64,000 nucleotides of DNA from positions 90,476,991 through 90,540,990 of the forward strand of contig CM037595.1 of assembly GCA_021018995.1 (NCBI GenBank), in the 5' to 3' direction. The stretch is from Chloranthus sessilifolius (Eukaryota; Streptophyta; Magnoliopsida; Chloranthales; Chloranthaceae). The position numbers and the translations under genes were made by a program. The notes beneath the pieces were generated by a model, which was not told where the DNA came from, did no database searches, and saw only the letters and a list, made by a program, of their open reading frames with translations. Below are positions 10,501 through 21,416 of this stretch, piece by piece. Numbering within the stretch: position 1 is the stretch's first letter; the number at the start of each line of letters is the position of its first letter.

Positions 10501-10891
10501 GGGTAGCATTAAATCTGTGAAGAACACATACATTTTTACTATAAAAAAATATTGACTGCCTTGAATCTAAATTATTTTTCGTCCCAATCTTCCATAAAAT
10601 AGATTTTGAGATCATTGCACACCTATCAGATGGTGGCATTACAGGTGGTATATATATTCCCAAACGTGACCGTTTGATAGGTACGTCCATGATTACAATC
10701 ACTTTTAGGGATGCCTATCACATGAAATCAAGATCCGACTGGCTGATAGCCAAACAATGATTTGAAGATCTATTATGTGAAAGATTCGGACGAAAAATTA
10801 TCTCCATTATCTAATCGAAGGCAATCAACTATTTTTTATGGTGGATATGCATGTGTTCTTCACAAATTTAACGGGTGCATATAATGCTACC
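10501..10891. mobile_element. Palindromic MULE-like MITE, CTGTGAAGAACACA-end subtype
   Basis: The left end GGGTAGCATTAAATCTGTGA is inverse in type to the right end ACGGGTGCATATAATGCTACC. The flanks TATGGCGATA and TATAGCAATA agree at 8 of 10 positions. The central halves are mutually inverse. Confidence 0.7.
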
Positions 10892-11125
10892 TATAGCAAT
10901 ATAGGCAACGGTTAACGTTGATCGTTGATGGATAGAAAGTATTTGGATTGGATGGTTAGATTGAAAATCTATAACAAGACAAGAATATTTTAGGTGGGCC
11001 CATCTACAATGTTGGCATTCCAGTTGGACTGTTGAATAGCTCATGTCAGGCAGTCAGGGTTAGGCGTGCAGCGAGTAGCAAACACGGATTTAAGCTTCGT
11101 TGTCTTTGAAAATTTGAATACTTTA

Positions 11126-11651
11126 GGGAACCTCTGTTAGCGCACACGATCACTTAGGGCGCCGATGTCTCCGAAACCCAGTTTTTGCTTCGAATCAGAC
11201 GGTCTAAATCGTTTTCCCCCAATCTTCACATGATGGATTTTGAGGCTATGAATGTATCATTAGACGATCTGTTTTTTTATTTCACATTGTATAAGTTCCC
11301 AAAAAATATACTTTGAGAATGATGTGGAATCTGTTAGTTGCTCTCTAGTTTTGAGGATTTATACCATGGGGAATAAAAACACAGACAGTCGGTCTCAAGA
11401 TTGCTCGTGTTTGATCGTGATGTACGATGTGGAATCTCATCTCGTATGCAAATATTTGCTTTCTATTTTTGAGGATTTGTACCACAAGGAATAAAATTTA
11501 GGTCTGATGTTACAATCATAATCTCAAGATCTCTCTTGTTAAAGAATGGGTGAAAAACGATGTGATCTTATTATTCAAAGAAATCATAGGGTTTTGGAGG
11601 TTTCGAAGGTAGGCGCCCTCAGAGATTGTGTGGGCCGGAACAAAGGTACGC
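11126..11651. mobile_element. Palindromic MULE-like MITE with perfect 9 bp duplication
   Basis: It begins GGGAACCTCTGTTAGCGCAC and ends GGAACAAAGGTACGC. The perfect 9 bp duplication AATACTTTA lies at 11117-11125 and 11652-11660. The interior carries the family core with an extra duplicated right arm (two GAGGATTTxTACCA phrases, near 11350 and 11465). Confidence 0.85.
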
Positions 11652-11904
11652 AATACTTTATGGATTATGATATCTAGGCTGCGTATGATATAGCTCTCTG
11701 TTAGCCCCTGCCACAGAGCAGGTTCCAATCCTCTTTGCTAACATCCTGCAACCTGCTTTAGCAAGTACCCCTTCTCTTTAATAACTTCTTGCATAACAAG
11801 ATTTTATGCAGGATTTACCTATTCAGCAATTATACCCTCCTATCTACTCATTCCTTGTTAGAACAAATTTTATTTGATTTGGTAGAGAGTTAGTAGAGAG
11901 CAGG

Positions 11905-14900
11905 TGTAACGACCTTAAAAATTTAAAACTGAATTTGTGATGTTAGATTTGTTTTGCACAGAGCGTGGTGTTAGTGCTCCATACCGGAACCTATCCTAGT
12001 TGAAAAAGTACACATTTTGATTTTTTCAAAAAAGTTTTATATTTAAAATTATCCTTATTTGACACCTTAACACCGAATTAATGCCCATATATTATAAATA
12101 AGAAAGCTACGGAGAACCCTAAACCATTATTATAAGAATTCTTCTTAAAAACCCTAGCCGTCACTCCATCTTCTTCTATAGCCACCCTTTTCTAAAACAC
12201 CCTAATTTCTTTTAAAGCTCTTGTGTGTTCTTCCACAAGAACCACCGTGGTATTTTTCTATCGTCAAATCGAGGTGAAGATGGCGTAATCGTGGACGGCC
12301 TATCGTGTGGACGCCGATCTCTATCGCCCTAACCGCCGTCGATTCGCCGAGCACGCTTCAAGAGGTGGGTACCCATCAATCCATCTTGTTCTTCTCAGAT
12401 CCCGTCGCGTAAGATGCGTTCGATCGCGCATCGACGGGTTTAAAAATCTTATTTAAACCCAAATATCTCATAAATTAATAGATCTATATATTTAATGTAT
12501 GCTTTCCCTTGAAAGTTGTATATTTTGTAAATTAGGTTTATAATATTAGGTCTGTATATTTAATATGTTTACTTTCTCTTTTATATCTGTAAAATTAATT
12601 AAATTTTAATACTTATAAATTTGATAGATTGACTTAATTGGCATAATATCATATTGATATTATTTATTTTCAAATCAATATAATTAGAAATCTATCATTC
12701 TACTAAGACTATAATAATATATATTATTGTTGCAAGTTATATTATTATTTATTTAAAATTAATTAAGCCCAAAAAAAAATTAAATTATATATTTATTTTA
12801 TTTAAATGAATAGTAGATTGCACTAACGAATTAATTCATACGAACTGAACCCGACCTCGCGACCATTAATGCACCTATCCTGGTATTTTGGTTATAACTT
12901 TTTACTCTGACTCGGATTAATGTGATTCTTGCGGCATTGGAAAGAATACAGCGAGCTTTACAACTTTGTGTGAAATAGCCATTTTACGAATCTGACGTTT
13001 TAGAGGTCAAAATAGAGCAACAAGTCGGGTTCAATTTTGAATGACTCAATGCTATTTGAATTTAATATTATTTTCTAAATATCATGACCAAAGTTCCTCT
13101 GTATATTATATTGTAAGGTCTTTCAATCGATGGTCATGATAAATCATAACTTAATAAGTATAAATACTATTTAATTTAATTATCTAATTATTATATATAT
13201 ATATATATCTCAATTTTATCGCTTCAACGCGACCTTTTCGATCATACAAAGTGTTAGAACTTCGATGCCTTTATGAAATCGAACTCCGACCTTTACGATT
13301 ATCGAAATCACACTTATAACTCTATTCTATAATTATATTGGTGTGGTATGTAAATAAATATAAATATAAGCATAATCAAAATCTAAGTATAAACCGTTCT
13401 GTATGTGTGATACTGTTGTATTTGCAACTTAATCAATTTATACGAGTTAAGAATATGTTAGATCATGAGTACGAGAGTGTATGAGATCATGCCTACGCTT
13501 GGGCGTGGTGATTCGCCGAGATGGTATTGAAGCGAGGAATACACCGTATTCACATGCCTTACAACTCATGGTGGAATGAGACCCATGACGAGTCGGGTGA
13601 GTGTGAATTCAGTGTAACTTCGTATACGGTGGCATATACAGTGATCCTATCACCCCGAGTTTTAATACGAGAGGATAAGATATGAGATATGATATGAGAA
13701 TCGGGCTTTGGGCCTTAGCTGTGGTGAGGTTTCTTTTATGGTCATGTGAAACTCAGAATATTGGAGTCCATGTACGGATGCAACACCTCTATGGTAGTAT
13801 AAACTATCACACGAAGTACATCTAGGTTACTACGGAACCTTTTCTTGGGAAGCGTAAATTATAAAGGTTGCCTCACTATAGTTTGTCATAGGATTAAATA
13901 TAAGAGTATGATAAGATATGAGTATGAGATAAGATAAGTTGTAATCTGATACGATAATAAGGCATCATTTGTGTAGGCGAAAAGATAAAGAACTTAAGTC
14001 TTTGTACGTGCCTTTCCTTGCGTAGCCACCGTAAGGGCAACAACGTCTTTCAGCTAAGACGAATCTCTGGGAGAGATTATGAGTATGAGTCCGTTATGAG
14101 TGAGTTTGGCCATTATGTCTCCCCATTGGCTGGGTGGTGGAGTATGAGTATGACACGAGGGCATTATAATATGGTGGTATGATACTATGTTGACCCTCCC
14201 ATAGTAGCTCGAGCAGCGACTCTGGCACAGGTCATTTAGGATTTCACGAGTATGTTAGTTACGCTCATGCGATGTACAGACGTATGCGCGAGAATGATAA
14301 TAAAACATGGTAGGATATGTTATAAGATATGATAAGGTACATTAGGATATGAGTGTCTAGATCATGGTCTTGCATTTATGATATGAGCTTTACGATATGC
14401 ATGTGATTTTGTCATTCTTTTGCTATCTGCTTTGAGATATTATGTTTATCACTCACAAGATACACCCACAATGCACCTGAGTAGTATGGGGTAGATTGGT
14501 AGTGTATCCCACTGAGTTTACGTGACTGAGTAAACTCATCCCACGATAATTTAACAGCTGCAGGTGACTATACCGACGGTGTGGACGTGGGTTTCTACGA
14601 TCGATTAGTCTTTGAGCGTCGACCCAGTGGACGTTGATTACCAAGAGCCTTTGGAGAGTGACATTACCGGTTATCAGGAGGACTACAGTGTTGATTTTGA
14701 TCCGAGCACCGAATATTGATTTATTAGACTCGGTATTGGATTTTGCCTTATATCATTATCATTGACTCTATGCTTTCATTTTTATCAGATTTGTCTCCGA
14801 TTTGACTTACATGTTACCTGTGGATTAATAGCATTTTATCGCATTTTATCAGATTTATTCAGCATTTATGATTATTTTATATTCCACTATGGTATGTTGG

Positions 14901-15038
14901 CTTTCACGGATTTCGTGGAACCATTATTGCGCGAGAACTCTGATTAGGTGTATGTCCGCTGAGCATATTCGGAATATGTGCGGGTCATAACTCGAAATTC
15001 TAGGCCCTCGGGATGGGGTAGAATTACGGGTCGTGACA
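11905..15038. mobile_element. Solo LTR of a Gypsy-type retrotransposon, 3.1 kb
   Basis: It starts TGTAACGACC and ends GGTCGTGACA, giving TG..CA termini in a short imperfect inverted repeat of the TGTCACGACC type common in plant Gypsy LTRs. A perfect 5 bp duplication GCAGG flanks it (11900-11904, 15039-15043). The MITE copy at 1-326 shows the uninterrupted site. No coding domain, primer-binding site or second LTR is present, so it fits a solo LTR left by LTR-LTR recombination. The TATA-like TATTATAAATAAG at about 12090 is a candidate promoter in + orientation. Orientation is otherwise not determined. Confidence 0.85.
12085..12105 (+). promoter_or_regulatory. Candidate TATA box of the solo LTR
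   Basis: TATATTATAAATAAG is followed by a less AT-rich stretch with CCCTAAACC and repeated CCCTA motifs. It is suggested only by composition and position in the LTR. Confidence 0.3.
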
Positions 15039-15159
15039 GCAGGGAGGTTATTGCTAGAGTCAATAAATCATCTTTTATATTGAATTAGAAGAGAGAATGA
15101 GAACCGGCTAAAGCAGGCGAACTTTAGTGTGGTGGGGGCTAGCAAGAGCATACGCAACC

Positions 15160-15604
15160 CTGATAACCATCAAAGATGGATGCAGAAATATGAACTTTTT
15201 TGTTTACCATTGCTCGCAATTTAAAATTTTAAAATTATGCCATTGATTGGAAGATTTTAGGAATCCATGAAAATCTATGTTTTTTGTAAGGTGGAATTGA
15301 ACGAACCTACTACCTTGAGATGATCGGTCAAAGTGACGCCCTAAAATTGTAGGGTATGAGCACCAGTTGTCGGTAGCTATATACCATCTTTTCTAATATC
15401 ACTAAGCACTTTTATGTGATAATGCAAGCTTACTTTTCCTAACGGATGTCGTAATCAATATCGCTAGAGAACATAGAAAAATCGGCTGAAAAATCACACT
15501 TTTTGAAAAATTTGAACCATCATATCTGTGCGAGTGTGCTCTAATACTAACTATTGTTTTGAATTTTTGATATTGAAGTTCACTTATTTGATGATTCACA
15601 TCAA
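15160..15604. other. Non-coding stretch, no feature recognised
   Basis: Moderately AT-rich. Nothing coding or repetitive was recognised apart from the target site of the next element. Confidence 0.3.
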
Positions 15605-15612
15605 CCTGTGGG

Positions 15613-15798
15613 CAAGGTATTAAAAATCGGCCGATATATATCGGGTATCGGCCGATACGTCTTGATTTCGACCGACACATAGAGTTTCCCCCTTTTTTTT
15701 TTTTTTCAAAAAAAAAGCTGACAAATATCGGTTTCAGCCGAGTCATATCGGTTTTCGGCAAACCTATACCCGAAACCGATACCCATTTTGATACCTTG
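15613..15798. mobile_element. hAT-type word element, CGGCCGATA family
   Basis: The ends CAAGGTATTAAAAAT and ATTTTGATACCTTG are inverse. A perfect 8 bp duplication CCTGTGGG lies at 15605-15612 and 15799-15806. The 186 bp interior is dominated by CGGCCGATA, TATCGG and CCGATAC words on both strands. Confidence 0.9.
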
Positions 15799-15806
15799 CC
15801 TGTGGG

Positions 15807-17335
15807 TATCATTCATTGGAAGAGACATGTTTTAATTATGCATTACCAGCTTTCATGATCCAGATTGACCACATATGTGTGCCACATGGCTTAACTATTT
15901 TTTTTCTTTGTGATAATGTCATACGACATAGATAACCTTACATTTCGTAAAGGGTGTGACAGTTTAGGAGCAACACTTGAAGAATAAATCCTACACAATA
16001 AAGCACTCACATTGAGTGACACATAGGGAAATAAATCTCACACAACAACACTCACTTTATTAATATAAGGGAGGAAGCAAACATGAAGTGTAAAACCATA
16101 GTATAAAAAATCATCTAATACCGATACGTATCGATTTCTCGGCAAATTGATACGTATCAACCTCGATACGTATTGTTATCTCAACTCGGTATTGCAATCG
16201 ACCGATAATAATTAATAAATAAGTAGGATATAAAAATTCGAAGCCTAGTGATTTAGTTGCATTAGTTATTATAAAATTAAAGTAAAAATTAACAATTAAA
16301 TTTTTTTTATTAAACATATATATTTAGTATATCATTGAATTAATCGAGCGTGATAGAATAGAAATATGTATCTATAGTAAAAAATAAACATTTAAATATA
16401 GTAAATAGATATGTATATTATTATACATAAATATGTAGTATTTACTGTAAATGAAAAAATAAAGAAAAAAATAAGAAACTCTTGAAACCAAATAATTTTG
16501 ATAATTTAATTGAATATGCATGAGATTAGATTTGTTACTTGGCCAACCCAATTTTTTATTGATTTTATTGTCTTCATCAATCAAAACTAATATTCTAGCA
16601 TGTGTACCATTGAGTAAAACGAATTTTAATTAAATTTTAGATATTATAAAAAAATAAGTTCTATAAAATATTTGAATTAATATAATATTTAATAATAATT
16701 GTTGATAATATACGATTATGATTTTATATGATTAGTAAATTTTAACTCATGATTAAATCATCTTTAATAAAAATATTTCATTTTATGGTGTCACGTGCAC
16801 TTTTACTGGTGTCAATAAAAACCAACTCTCACTTTTACTGGTGTCAATAAAAACCAACTCTTCTCCATTTTAATTTGTTTGTTCCGTTCACGGTTTCTCA
16901 AACTATAAAACTATGGTGGCGTGGGTGGGAACGACTACAGCTTCTAATTTGAGTTGGGATTACGCGGTCGAGCGTGAGCACCCAGTTTTGTGGCCTTTTG
17001 AGTAATCTAAACCACACACGTGGAAGCTATATATTGGTGTAGGTAAATCGTAAATATGTTGGTTATCCAAGTGGACGAGTTAGGGTTTTCCCTTCGTACT
17101 CTAAGACTAGTTATGACAGTTGGCAACTCCTCTAATTTATTTTTATATTTTGATCCGTCAACTCCTCTGTCACAACATTCCAGTCTCTTCCCTCTCACAC
17201 GCCACTACCAACAAAATTCATCAACTTATATATGAATTAAAAAACTCGAGATTTGTCAAATTTTATGCTACATAAATAGGCATGGTATGAAGTAGACTTC
17301 CCAAGAATTAGAGAGACATTTGGAGAAGAAAGGAG
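15807..17335. other. AT-rich non-coding stretch upstream of the peroxidase relic
   Basis: 16110-16205 holds ATACGTATCGA words of the CGGCCGATA family without clear ends. 16330-16780 is very AT-rich. A 32 bp direct tandem duplication containing TTTTACTGGTGTCAATAAAA lies at 16798-16861. 17200-17335 could be the old promoter and leader of the peroxidase relic (CTACATAAATAGG near 17270). Confidence 0.4.
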
Positions 17336-17449
17336 ATGGGTTTGAGGGTAGAAATGTTGTTAGCTTTTGTTGTGGGATTATGCCTTAGTCTCCAATTGAA
17401 ATCTCAACTTCAAGAAGGGTTTTATAAAGGTGAATGTGATAAGGCTGAG

Positions 17450-17565
17450 AAAATAGTTAAGGAGATAGGAGGTTACCAAGGCTTTCATCAATGATAGGGG
17501 TGTGGCTGAAATAGTTAAGGAGATAGGAGGTTACCAAGGCTTTCATCAATGATAGGGGTGTGGCT
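17450..17565 (+). repeat. 58 bp tandem duplication in the peroxidase relic
   Basis: Two near-identical head-to-tail copies run from AATAGTTAAGGAGATAGGAG to GATAGGGGTGTGGCT. Confidence 0.9.
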
Positions 17566-17635
17566 GTTGGCCTTGTTAGAATGCACTTCCATAATTGCTT
17601 TGTTGGGGTATGTTTACTCCTCTGCTTTCTTTGAT

Positions 17636-17638
<3 letters not shown>

Positions 17639-17706
<68 letters not shown>
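17639..17706. repeat. (AT)n microsatellite in the peroxidase intron
   Basis: More than 30 AT units. Two overlapping open frames that read Tyr-Ile repeats here are artefacts. Confidence 0.95.
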
Positions 17707-17710
<4 letters not shown>

Positions 17711-17930
17711 TATCTTGTGTTTAATTGTACAGGATCACATACCCTTGGCCGTTCTCATTGCACTTCCTTTGCCAATAGATTATATGATTTCAACTCAACA
17801 AAGAGCCAAGACCCACAAGTAGAGGGGAAAATGGATCCTAGCTTGGTGGTAAACAGTATCCATGTAATAAGGATACTCAACCACTAAAGGGCGGTAAACA
17901 CTATCCATGTATACATGTTAAGGGACTTAA

Positions 17931-18730
17931 TTCAGTGAATCAAAAATAAAGGATACAATCAACATAAGAATTACATGATCTTGATGCCTTTTTCTCTTTA
18001 TATTTTCTTCTTTCTTCTTCATTAACGCTGGCAATCTCTGCCAAAGAACTTGAATCCACACTCGCATTTTCTCTAGGTTTGCCATGACCTAACCCATCAC
18101 GGAATAGAGAGGAAGTTAAACTTTCTTACGGATCTAGGCTCGAATTACACGATCAAATATACACATAATTTATAAAAACTTGTGGACCTTGTTTTCTTCT
18201 TGGGTTGACGTGATGATAAACAAAGAATCTGAGTCCACGTTACCCCTCATTTTCTTTAGGTTAGCTTCTAAATGAAAATAGGCTCTCTTAAGAGGAAGAG
18301 GGGACGGTGCATGGTCTCCTTAAGTAGCCACCTCTCTCTCCTAACTCATCAAAGAAAGAGAGTGGAGGTAAAATCATATCGTAAAATAGCCACCTCTCCT
18401 TTTGTTCCAAGCATGGGCGTATCAAAAATTGGCAAAAGAGTAATCTTTTTGATGAACTATGACATCATCTCCAAGTAGCAAACAATGATTATTCCATTGC
18501 ATCTTATATTAACCAAGTTTTAGTTTTCCTTATCGATGCATGAATTATGGTCATCGCCATCTTTTGAATTTTATCATTTAGCCTATCGTAAAAATTTTAA
18601 CCAAGTGCTAATTTGAATGGTTCGAACTATTAAGAGGCTCAACACCAACTAAAGCTTAGAAGCAACAAATCGGTCTATGATTGGATTAACAATTACTATA
18701 TATCACTAGGTAATACTAATAACTACATCA
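17931..18730. other. Non-coding stretch, no gene recognised
   Basis: It contains two related phrases with TAGCCACCTCTC near 18325 and 18388. No domain is recognised in the short frame at 18272-18478. Confidence 0.3.
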
Positions 18731-18884
18731 CACTACAAAAAATAAGAACTAATAGGGGCAGCAAAAAACGGTCACTATTAAAAAAAAACTGCCGCTAATA
18801 GTCTTAATAGTCTTTAATTGTTTTTTGTTAATAGCGACAGTTTTTGGCTGCAAAAAATTGCCGCTAATAGTCTTATTTTTTGTA
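18731..18884. mobile_element. CACTA-like MITE, copy 1
   Basis: It starts CACTACAAAAAATAAG and ends CTTATTTTTTGTA. The interior has inverse copies of ACTGCCGCTAATAGTCTT-type sequence. CACTACAAAA is the classic end of small CACTA-derived elements in plants. The right terminus is eroded. Confidence 0.75.
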
Positions 18885-20070
18885 CCGTCACTATTCTTCT
18901 AAACATTTACTAAATAATTTGACCATATATTGTTTCACTATTCATTTTTGAATACATATTGATCAAATATCCAATGGATCTACAACTATAATTAAGTTAC
19001 TAACTATCAGTAAGGGAAAATTCATAATCATCGGTCATAGATCGTCTTCGAGGATTACATCATGGCTAACTCTATGACTCTAGCTAATCTCCAATGGTTG
19101 AACTCAAACCCAAGGTCAGATTCGAACTAATTGGAGTGTCAATCATGTGCAAACTTTCATTCTATGGGATAGCCCAGTCGCATCTTATCAGCACCACCTT
19201 TGAGGAGAAACTTCTACATGCAGTTTGTTTCTCAGAATCGTGTTTTATAAAAAATATGCATGGAACCTAATCATTTGTTGTGACTTACCAACACACACAC
19301 CACTATATTATTTGAGTCTGGGCTTAAGTTTCCTCCCAATTTTTTCCTGGCATGGGCTTATGTCCGTATCCAAAATTTGTTGTGACATGTAAGGTTCGCA
19401 AACAACTTATAGCTTAGGCTCTAGACATTTCCCTATTCAATGTAAGACTATTACACTTGTGCTCTAAGTTTGATTCAGACTTTCCATCATTGTCCTCCTC
19501 TCCCTTCAATACTTGTAATTATTTTATTCACTATTTTATTCACCCTCCCAACATGAAACTCATGAATTAACTTTGAGGACAAGTTAGAAATCTCACACAA
19601 GGATGTGTCAATCCGATATTAATAAGATACAAGTCTTAAGATTTTTGAAGATCCAAAAATCATGCACCTTGCATAAGCAGTCATGTTTGGGCAGACTAAA
19701 AACCTATTTCGGCTACTTATCTTCAAACAATCACGTTAGCAATCTACCTGCTCTACTTGTTAGATTTAGAGTTGTCACTATAATTCTTTTTTTTTTAATT
19801 TTTAACATTAAAGAATACCACCTCCTCTCTTATCCAATTATCTGACGAAGCTATCTCTGATGCCACAGTGGAGGTGACACATTGTACAGTGCACAACTTC
19901 AATATATCAAATCTGTTGTAGCAAAAGCTCCTCTTTCTTCAAGATGAAGGAGAAAAATATTCCATTAATGGCTGCTCCAGAAAAGAATTGAATTGAAGAA
20001 AAATAGGCACTAGGCCTAATGATGGTCCAACTCCAAATGCCCACCAGATTTTCCTGTGGTGGGTTGGACA
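18885..20070. other. Non-coding stretch, no gene recognised
   Basis: The sequence is of mixed composition and appears unique, with no repeat ends. The frame at 19603-19845 has no recognisable domain and crosses a T-run. Confidence 0.3.
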
Positions 20071-20082
20071 CTTTGTGTTTAT

Positions 20083-20510
20083 CTATTAGATAGTCGTTTT
20101 TTTATTTCATATGACACATCCCAAAAAGTGACCCTTAAATCTATGTTTGAGCATAATGTTATACCATATAATTTTAGGGCCATTTTTGGGATTTGTGTCA
20201 GATGAAATAAAAAATTGATTGCTTAAGGGCCATTTTTGGGATTTGTGTCAGATGAAATAAAAAATTGATTGCTTAAGGGCCATTTTTGGGATTTGTGTCA
20301 GATGAAATAAAAAATTGATTGCTTAAGGGCCATTTTTGGGATTTGTATCAGATGAAATAAAAAATTGATTGTTTTTAACAGTATGCTCATGATCTCAAGA
20401 TTTATAGTGTTTAAGATTGGGATGTTTCTAATAGTATGCCTATGAGCTCAAGATCTATAGTGTTTAAGATTGGGATGAAAAACGACCTCCATCATCTACT
20501 TCAAAGGAGA
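20083..20510. mobile_element. Palindromic MITE with amplified arm
   Basis: It carries family core sequence (TATTTCATATGACACATCCC, GATCTCAAGATTTATAGTG). The ends are eroded. The right arm contains a four-fold tandem expansion, and a second, two-fold duplication of an about 60 bp segment lies at about 20377-20480. Confidence 0.65.
20177..20376 (+). repeat. Tandem repeat, 4 x 50 bp
   Basis: The unit begins GGGCCATTTTTGGGATTTG and ends TTGATTGCTTAA. Units start at 20177, 20227, 20277 and 20327. They are almost identical, so the expansion is recent compared with the decayed host MITE. Confidence 0.95.
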
Positions 20511-20702
20511 CTGAATTCTGAATGAAAAATATGGGGTGAGGTTATAGTTTCACAATGTGTAAATAATAGTACCGTTATATGTATTCTTAGTTAATTATGC
20601 AATATATCCTGACCGTCTAATCAATAGGTCACCTTTTGGATGGATATATTCCAAAAAAAAACTGCTGCACCATTATAATCAATTGCTACTTATTGTCCGA
20701 AT

Positions 20703-20872
20703 CATGGTTCAAAATTTCGGCCGAAATATTTCTATTTCTGTCCCCATCAAAACCGAAACGATAACTCTAATTTTCGGTATTTTTGTGTGGTGTTAATGTT
20801 TTTGGCCAAAATTCAAAATTTCGGTTTGAATCCCCACAGAAACTGAAACGGAAACTGAAAATTTGATCCTTT
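20703..20872. mobile_element. TTTCGG-family word element
   Basis: It starts CATGGTTCAAAATTTCGG and ends GAAAATTTGATCCTTT, nearly inverse. The flanks agree at only 5 of 8 positions, so the duplication is weak. The interior repeats TTTCGG and CCGAAAC words. Confidence 0.55.
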
Positions 20873-20951
20873 ATCGGGATACCAAATAAAGTTTTTCTTT
20901 TAAAGTTTAGACACACACTAGTACCTTGTAAATTGTTAATTACAGGACAGT

Positions 20952-21080
20952 CACTCCAAATATAAGACTATATAGCGGTAGTTTTTTGCAACTAAAAACA
21001 ATCGCTATTAACAAAAAAATACTATTAAGACTATTAGCGGCAGTTTTTGGCGGCTGCTAATAGTCTTATTTTTTGTAGTG
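20952..21080. mobile_element. CACTA-like MITE, copy 2
   Basis: It starts CACTCCAAATATAAGACTAT and ends AGTCTTATTTTTTGTAGTG. The 3 bp duplication AGT on both sides fits CACTA transposition. Confidence 0.8.
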
Positions 21081-21103
21081 AGTGTTACACTAGGGACAGA
21101 TTT

Positions 21104-21238
21104 TATGCATATAAAGACATAAAGTGTAGGCAGTTGATGTGGCATGATGTAATTGACTGTAAGTGCGGTGAGACTCAATTAATATAGGTCAGTGTATCTA
21201 GTCATGTCGCGCCATGTCAGCCGCCTGCACTTTGTCCT
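21104..21238. mobile_element. Small inverted-repeat element, GTTGAGGACAAAGTGCAGG family
   Basis: The left block AAAGTGTAGGCAGTTGATGT is inverse to the right block CATGTCAGCCGCCTGCACTT. The outer ends GGACA and TGTCC are also inverse. It is related to 6120-6240. Confidence 0.5.
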
Positions 21239-21258
21239 CAACAAAATATGTCCTCCGC

Positions 21259-21416
21259 TACTACAAAATATAAGACTATTAGCCGCAGGTTTTTTTAGCA
21301 AAAAACTGCCGCTATTAACAAAAAAAATTATTAAAGGCTATTAAGACTGTTAGCGGCAATTTTTTGTTAATAGTGACAATTTTTGGCTCCCGCTACTAGT
21401 CTTATTTTTTGTAATG
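21259..21416. mobile_element. CACTA-like MITE, copy 3
   Basis: It starts TACTACAAAATATAAGACTA and ends CTAGTCTTATTTTTTGTAATG. The interior has AAACTGCCGCTATTAAC and its inverse. The flanking triplets are CGC and CGT. Confidence 0.7.

Larger units (their letters stand above)
11677..15159. mobile_element. GGCTGCGTATG-end MITE split by a solo LTR
   Basis: The left end GGCTGCGTATG and the right end CATACGCAACC are inverse. The flanks TGATATCTA and TGATAACCA agree at 7 of 9 positions. Without the inner LTR the element is about 344 bp and matches the copy at 1-326. Confidence 0.75.
17336..17930 (+). pseudogene. Class III peroxidase pseudogene
   Basis: The ATG at 17336 opens a signal peptide (MGLRVEMLLAFVVGLCLSL) followed by LQEGFYKGECDKAEKIVKE, the peroxidase N-terminus. 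After a frameshift, GVAVGLVRMHFHNCFV at about 17555-17607 matches the distal haem region that holds the catalytic Arg and His of this secretory family. An intron with a long (AT)n follows, then an acceptor ACAG| and GSHTLGRSHCTSFANRLYDF (about 17733-17792), the proximal haem-ligand His region. The two exons that normally lie between these blocks are absent. A 58 bp tandem duplication (about 17450-17565) breaks exon 1. The ending is unlike the family C-terminus. It is not functional. Confidence 0.85.

Noticed and set aside
12370-14950. Host gene inside the 3.1 kb insertion
   Set aside because: TG..CA ends, 5 bp duplication and lack of any conserved frame fit a solo LTR; short frames at 14453-14947 show no domain.
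17549-17887. Open frame with long Tyr-Ile repeats
   Set aside because: It is created by an (AT)n microsatellite in the intron of the peroxidase relic; only its ends carry peroxidase sequence.
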